Assembly: GCA_050699055.1 (NCBI GenBank)
Contig: JBOHCT010000034.1
Location: forward strand, 1-26,596
Direction of reading: 5' to 3'
DNA from: JBOHCT01 sp050699055
Lineage (GTDB): Bacteria; Actinomycetota; Actinomycetes; Streptosporangiales; JBOHCT01
Length of the DNA stretch: 26,596 bases
In this document: piece after piece, positions 22,897 through 26,596 of the stretch
Layout: the number at the start of each line of letters is the position of its first letter
Position numbering within the stretch: the stretch's first letter is position 1
The notes under the pieces: generated by a model
Seen by the model: the letters and a program-made list of their open reading frames with translations, nothing else
Told to the model about the DNA's origin: nothing
Database searches by the model: none
Program-made: the position numbers and the translations under genes

Positions 22897-24725
22897 TCTC
22901 CGCGACGCTGCTGTGGCTGGCGGCCGCGCTGTGGCTGGCGGCCGCGCTGTGGCTGGCGGCCGCGCTGTGGCTGGCGGCCGCGCTGTGGCTGGCGGCCGCG
23001 CTCGCCTGCCCCTTCGCCATTCGGCGTGCCGGTGTGCGGGGTGTCGCCGCTCTCAGCGCCGCGGGTGGCGCCGCCGCGGTCGTCGGCGGCGTGCTGCTGT
23101 TCTCGATCGGACATCCACTCACATTCACGGTCGGGGCCGGCAACGTCGTCGGCACCTTCACCCTCCGTGCTACGCCGCTGTCCGCCGCGTTCATCGCTCT
23201 GCTCGGGCTGATCGCCGTCGGCGTCGCGTGGTACGCGCCGCGCTACCACCACGCCGGACGCGCCACCAGCCTCTACCTCGCCTGCTACAACCTCGCCCTG
23301 CTGGCCTCGCTGGCCGTGCTCGTCGCCGGCACGATCGCGGTGTTCCTCGTCGCCTGGGAGTCGATGGCGCTGCTGTCGTATCTGGTGATCCTCCGCCACC
23401 AGCGCCGCGAGGAGGTCGCCGCGGGCGGCTTCTGGTTCCTGGCACTGTCCGAGTGCGGCTTCGTCCTCATCGTGGCCGCGTTCGTTCTCCTCGCCGTCGC
23501 CGCCGGCAGCACCGACATCGCGACGATCGCCGCCCGAGCCCCCTCACTGCCGGCGGGAGTGCGGGACGCGGCGTACATGCTCGCGCTGGTCGGCTTCGGC
23601 TTCAAGGCCGGGCTTGTGCCGCTGCACGTGTGGCTGCCTGAGGCCCACCCCGCCGCGCCCGCCGACGGGTCCGCCTTCCTGTCCGGACTCATCGTGAAGC
23701 TGGGCGTCTACGGCATCGTGCTGTTCGGCTTCGACCTGCTCGGCACCGGTCCCGCGTGGTGGGGGCTGGTGACGATGAGCCTCGGCGCGGTGTCCGCGGT
23801 GCTCGGCATCCTCTACGCTCTCGCCGAACGCGAGATCAAACGCTTCCTCGCCTACTCCACCGTCGAGAACATCGGCGTCATCCTCATCGCGGCCGGCGCG
23901 GGCATGACGTTCGCGGCGTTCGGCCACGGCCTCCTCGCCGGCTTCCTGCTGCTGGTCGCGCTGTACCACACGGTCAACCACGGCGCGTACAAGACCCTGC
24001 TGTTCCTTGAGGCCGGGGTGATCGAGCATGCCACCGGCACCCGCGACATGGACCGGCTCGGCGGGCTCATCCGTACCATGCCGCGCACGGCGGTCATCAG
24101 CCTCGTCGGCACGCTCGGCATCGCCGCCCTCCCGCCGCTCAACGGGTTCGCCAGCGAATGGCTCGCGTTCCAGGGCCTGTTCCAGGGCTTCGTCATCCCC
24201 AACCACCTCGTCGGCGTCCTCATCGTCGCCGCCGGGGCCTGTCTCGCGCTGACCGGCGGCCTCGCCCTGCACGCCTTCATCCGCTTCTTCGGGATCCCGT
24301 TCCTCGGCATGCCGCGGACCCGCGACGCGGCGCAGGCGACCGAGCACGGCCAGCCCATCGCCGGCCCGGCGATCCTCGCCGCCGCATGCGCGGCCCTCGC
24401 CGTCGGCGCGCCGGTGATCCTCACCTGGCTCTCCCGCGCCGTCCGGGCGACGACCGGGGCGAACCTCCAACCCAAGCTCGTCCTGAGCAACCTGGCGATC
24501 ATCCCCGCCCGAGAGAACTTCGCGGCCTTCTCCCCCACCTACCTGACCGCGTTCCTGATCGGGATCCTCGCGGTTCCAGGCCTCATCTACCTCGCCGGCC
24601 GGCCCCGCGGGGCAAGCCACACCGTCCCCGTCTGGGACGGCGGCATCGTGGCGTTCAAACCGCGGATGCAGTACTCCGCCATGACGTTCGCCTCCCCGGT
24701 GCGCGTCACCTTCGACCGGCTCTAG
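22893..24725 (+). CDS. HyfB-like antiporter-type subunit, ended early by an in-frame TAG
   Basis: 610 residues from ATG 22893 to TAG 24723-24725. Antiporter fold with Glu156 in LVAWESMALLSYLVILRH and Lys238 in GFGFKAGLVPLHVWLPEAHP, plus YHTVNHGAYKTLLFLEAG. The N-terminus is unusual: five repeats of LWLAAA coming from a perfect 18-bp tandem repeat (22911-23000), making an overlong first hydrophobic helix. The end is also unusual: the reading ...FDRL-stop-RP continues in the same frame for 77 more residues that look like the family's C-terminus. The TAG sits where relatives usually have an aromatic residue (pattern L-Y-R-P), so a TAC-to-TAG change is likely. Whether the shorter protein works is unknown. 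Confidence 0.92.
   Translation: MISATLLWLAAALWLAAALWLAAALWLAAALWLAAALACPFAIRRAGVRGVAALSAAGGAAAVVGGVLLFSIGHPLTFTVGAGNVVGTFTLRATPLSAAFIALLGLIAVGVAWYAPRYHHAGRATSLYLACYNLALLASLAVLVAGTIAVFLVAWESMALLSYLVILRHQRREEVAAGGFWFLALSECGFVLIVAAFVLLAVAAGSTDIATIAARAPSLPAGVRDAAYMLALVGFGFKAGLVPLHVWLPEAHPAAPADGSAFLSGLIVKLGVYGIVLFGFDLLGTGPAWWGLVTMSLGAVSAVLGILYALAEREIKRFLAYSTVENIGVILIAAGAGMTFAAFGHGLLAGFLLLVALYHTVNHGAYKTLLFLEAGVIEHATGTRDMDRLGGLIRTMPRTAVISLVGTLGIAALPPLNGFASEWLAFQGLFQGFVIPNHLVGVLIVAAGACLALTGGLALHAFIRFFGIPFLGMPRTRDAAQATEHGQPIAGPAILAAACAALAVGAPVILTWLSRAVRATTGANLQPKLVLSNLAIIPARENFAAFSPTYLTAFLIGILAVPGLIYLAGRPRGASHTVPVWDGGIVAFKPRMQYSAMTFASPVRVTFDRL
22911..23000 (+). repeat. Perfect 18-bp tandem repeat, five copies, inside the HyfB-like gene
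   Basis: The unit CTGTGGCTGGCGGCCGCG is repeated five times without any mismatch (22911-22928, -22946, -22964, -22982, -23000). Each copy encodes LWLAAA, so copy-number change keeps the frame and alters only the length of the first membrane segment. Confidence 0.97.
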
Positions 24726-24959
24726 CGCCCCGCGGTTTCCCTCCAACGCGCCTCCGACGACCCGGCAGGCCGGTCGGGCCCCGTGCACTACGAGACCGAG
24801 ATCACCCCGCTGTTCCACCGCTACCTCTACCGACCCGCCGTCGCGGCGATGCGGAGGCTCGCCGACCTCGCCAGGCCGATCCAGTCCGGCGACGTCAACC
24901 ACTATCTGCTGTACGTGTTCGTCGTCCTCCTCATCGCCTACCTCGTCGGAGCGCTGTGA
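24726..24959 (+). pseudogene. Cut-off C-terminal part of the HyfB-like subunit
   Basis: 77 codons in the same frame after the TAG, then TGA at 24957-24959. It reads RPAVSLQRASDDPAGRSGPV, HYETEITPLFHRYLYRPAV, RRLADLARPIQSGDVNHYLL and a final membrane helix YVFVVLLIAYLVGAL. The amphipathic segment followed by a last helix is how HyfB-type subunits end. No ribosome site precedes any start codon in it (a GTG exists at 24783), so separate translation is unlikely. From 24960 to 25070 nothing is seen except a convergent junction. Confidence 0.75.
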
Positions 24960-25070
24960 CGCACGGCCGACACGATCGGCAACCCGATGACGCGAGGTGT
25001 GGCCGCAGACGGTCGGATCACCACCCCGCCCCCGATCCTGCCACGCCTCAGCCCCGGAGAGTAGGTCAGC

Positions 25071-26591
25071 TCACGTCCGGGAAGGCGTTGAACCGGCAGG
25101 GGTGCCGAAGATGCGCTCGTACAGGTCCTCGCCATAACTGGTCGGCAACGGCTCGCCTTCGACCAGCCGGAACGTACGCCGCCCACCGGCCTGCCTTTCC
25201 GCGCGAAGGAAGACGGCATCGTCCCTACGCTGCCTGTGAAAGCGCTGCGCCAGGTCGAACAAATGCGTGACGAAGAAGACCTTGACCCCGCTGTCCAACA
25301 GTGCCCGGACGACCTGCCGAGCGATCTCCGAACCCTCTCTCTCGTTGGTCGACGCGAACGACTCGTTACACAGCAGGAGGGAGCTCGAAGTGGCGGTGTC
25401 GGCGATCTCGCTCATTCTGCTCAGCTCCTCATCCAGCTTCCCGCTGGTCATCGTGGCGTCCTCTTCCCGCTTGTAGTGCGTGAAGACGCCGCCGCGGACA
25501 TCGGCGGAGAAAGCCTCGGCCGAGACGAACATGCCCGACTGCGTCATCAACTGGGCCAAGCCCAGGCTGCGCAAGAACGTGGACTTCCCGCCCTGGTTGG
25601 CGCCGGTGATCATCACGAGTCTCTTACCGTCAGCCGTCAGGTCATTGCCCGTTACGCGTCGTTCCAGAGTCAGCGCCAGGCAGGGATCATAGAGCCCGCG
25701 CGCGCGCAGGACGGGCATGCCCCATTCCCGCGGGACAGGGAAGCAGGCCGGCTCACCCTTCCGCGTGAGAGCCTTGTGCAGGTTCAGGCAGCCGACGTAG
25801 AAGCCGAGCTCGCAGCGCACCATACCGAAGAAGCTGAGAATGTGGTCGGTCGACTGAGCGAGCGCGTTCGCGACGAGGTTGATTCCCCTCTCCCGCAGCT
25901 CGGCAAGCGCCCTGGCGCCGTTCTCGTCCCGGTCAGGAATTGTCAAGGTATACGATGAGCGGTTCGTAATCGCGATCCGGTCCACCAAACGCGGCTTCTT
26001 TGCCGAAGGCTTACGGAGTACGTAGTCAATGCCCTTGTTGCCCCTGCCGAGCCTGGCGCTGACCAAGGCGCCTTTCCGGAACCTGAGCTGCCTCAGGTAC
26101 TCTTCGACGACATCGAAGTACGCGTCGTCGAGCTCCTTGGCAAGCATCTCGAAGAACCGGGAGAATCCCTCCGAGCGGAACTCGTCGGCGTGCTGATCCG
26201 CGATATACCTCAGCCTCTTGAGCTTCTCGACGAACAGCTGCAGAACCTGGATCGATCGACTCAGTATCGCGTCGGGACGATCGCTGAACAGGCCACGGTA
26301 GACTCTCCGCTCCTCTTGGATCGCCGCGACGGCGACCTCGTAGATCTCCCTGACGACGGACGGCTGCCGCAGGCAGTCCCGGAGAACATTCTGCCGGTAC
26401 ACAATCTCCTCGGGACTCCTCAGACTCGACAACAGCGCCCTCTTGGAGACGTCGAAGACGAGGTCGTCGTCGGCGCCCATGGCCCGCAGCAGCGTGTCCA
26501 GCTCGAGGTCCTGCGTCAGGGCCCCCTCGTTTCGGGGCAGCTCACGCCCGACGTCGAAGTCCCGGTCGCGGTACATGAGGAAGGCCTTCAT
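25071..26591 (-). CDS. MutS-like ATPase (MutS core/ATPase domains only)
   Basis: 506 residues from ATG 26591, only five bases from the window edge, so the ribosome site is out of view. The beginning, MKAFLMYRDRDFDVGRELPR, looks like a true N-terminus for this group. The first ~300 residues are helical, as in the MutS lever/core domains; there is no mismatch-recognition domain. The C-terminal ABC-type ATPase has Walker A GANQGGKST (330-338), a Walker B region LLLCNESFASTNEREGSE (405-422), where the usual D-E is N-E, and the H-loop FVTHLFDL (440-447). Such proteins are often encoded in pairs, so a second one may lie outside the window. Role unknown; canonical mismatch repair is unlikely. Convergent with the complex operon. 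Confidence 0.88.
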   Translation of the reverse strand: MKAFLMYRDRDFDVGRELPRNEGALTQDLELDTLLRAMGADDDLVFDVSKRALLSSLRSPEEIVYRQNVLRDCLRQPSVVREIYEVAVAAIQEERRVYRGLFSDRPDAILSRSIQVLQLFVEKLKRLRYIADQHADEFRSEGFSRFFEMLAKELDDAYFDVVEEYLRQLRFRKGALVSARLGRGNKGIDYVLRKPSAKKPRLVDRIAITNRSSYTLTIPDRDENGARALAELRERGINLVANALAQSTDHILSFFGMVRCELGFYVGCLNLHKALTRKGEPACFPVPREWGMPVLRARGLYDPCLALTLERRVTGNDLTADGKRLVMITGANQGGKSTFLRSLGLAQLMTQSGMFVSAEAFSADVRGGVFTHYKREEDATMTSGKLDEELSRMSEIADTATSSSLLLCNESFASTNEREGSEIARQVVRALLDSGVKVFFVTHLFDLAQRFHRQRRDDAVFLRAERQAGGRRTFRLVEGEPLPTSYGEDLYERIFGTPAGSTPSRT

Positions 26592-26596
26592 GACGC

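Noticed and set aside
22911..23000. CRISPR-like reading of the repeat array
   Set aside because: The 18-bp units are directly adjacent with no spacers and lie in frame inside a gene.
1..26596. tRNA genes
   Set aside because: Looked for T-arm sequences of the GGTTCGAATCC kind on both strands and found none with a matching acceptor stem.

Overview
The window is chromosomal DNA of a high-GC Gram-positive bacterium, most probably an actinomycete. The signs are strong G/C preference at third codon positions, GTG and TTG starts, the conserved order fur-like / NIF3 / zinc-ribbon protein / RNase HI-phosphatase fusion beside rnpB, and small phage-type proteins of actinobacterial style. I cannot name the genus; a Streptosporangiales-like lineage is a guess.

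Layout. (1) 1-4885: 3' part of a TrpB2-type tryptophan synthase beta chain, an aryl-CoA ligase of the PaaK type, a 72-residue unknown protein translationally coupled to it, and a two-domain flavin monooxygenase/Old-Yellow-Enzyme fusion of the anthraniloyl-CoA (or salicylyl-CoA) hydroxylase type. Together they look like an aerobic CoA-thioester route for an aromatic acid, most likely anthranilate. (2) 4915-7124: a PEBP-type lipoprotein, two small orphan proteins (one of a phage-associated type), a perfect 15-bp terminator hairpin and a low-complexity stretch that looks like gene debris. (3) 7259-10916: a NarL-type sensor kinase and response regulator, an ArsB/NhaD-type permease behind a leader that can fold strongly, and a convergent PRC-barrel-like protein. 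(4) 11081-13798: accessory debris, consisting of a 2H phosphoesterase that has lost its 5' end to an IS remnant, a chimera of two unrelated broken transposases, RNase P RNA (rnpB, minus strand) and a possible permease tail. (5) 13810-16986, minus strand: a compact housekeeping operon, fur-like -> NIF3 -> zinc-ribbon coiled coil -> RNase HI/phosphatase. (6) 17367-24959, plus strand: seven tightly coupled genes for a membrane complex related to formate hydrogenlyase/hydrogenase-4 and complex I. (7) 25071-26591, minus strand: a MutS-like ATPase without mismatch-recognition domains.

The most interesting system is the 17.4-25.0 kb complex. It has two antiporter-like subunits, NuoH-, HyfE-, NuoCD-, NuoI- and NuoB-like subunits, but the NuoCD/HycE-like subunit has none of the cysteines that bind [NiFe]. 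The ferredoxin-like subunit keeps exactly the four cysteines of one [4Fe-4S] cluster, while the NuoB-like subunit keeps its full cluster site. It therefore resembles an energy-converting-hydrogenase-related complex without hydrogenase activity and of unknown substrate, comparable with the Rv0082-Rv0087 locus of Mycobacterium tuberculosis. Its last subunit carries a five-fold perfect 18-bp repeat that lengthens the first membrane helix, and an in-frame TAG that cuts off a clearly homologous, still open C-terminal 77 residues.

Family assignments come from reading the sequences by eye and from memory of family motifs; no database search was run.
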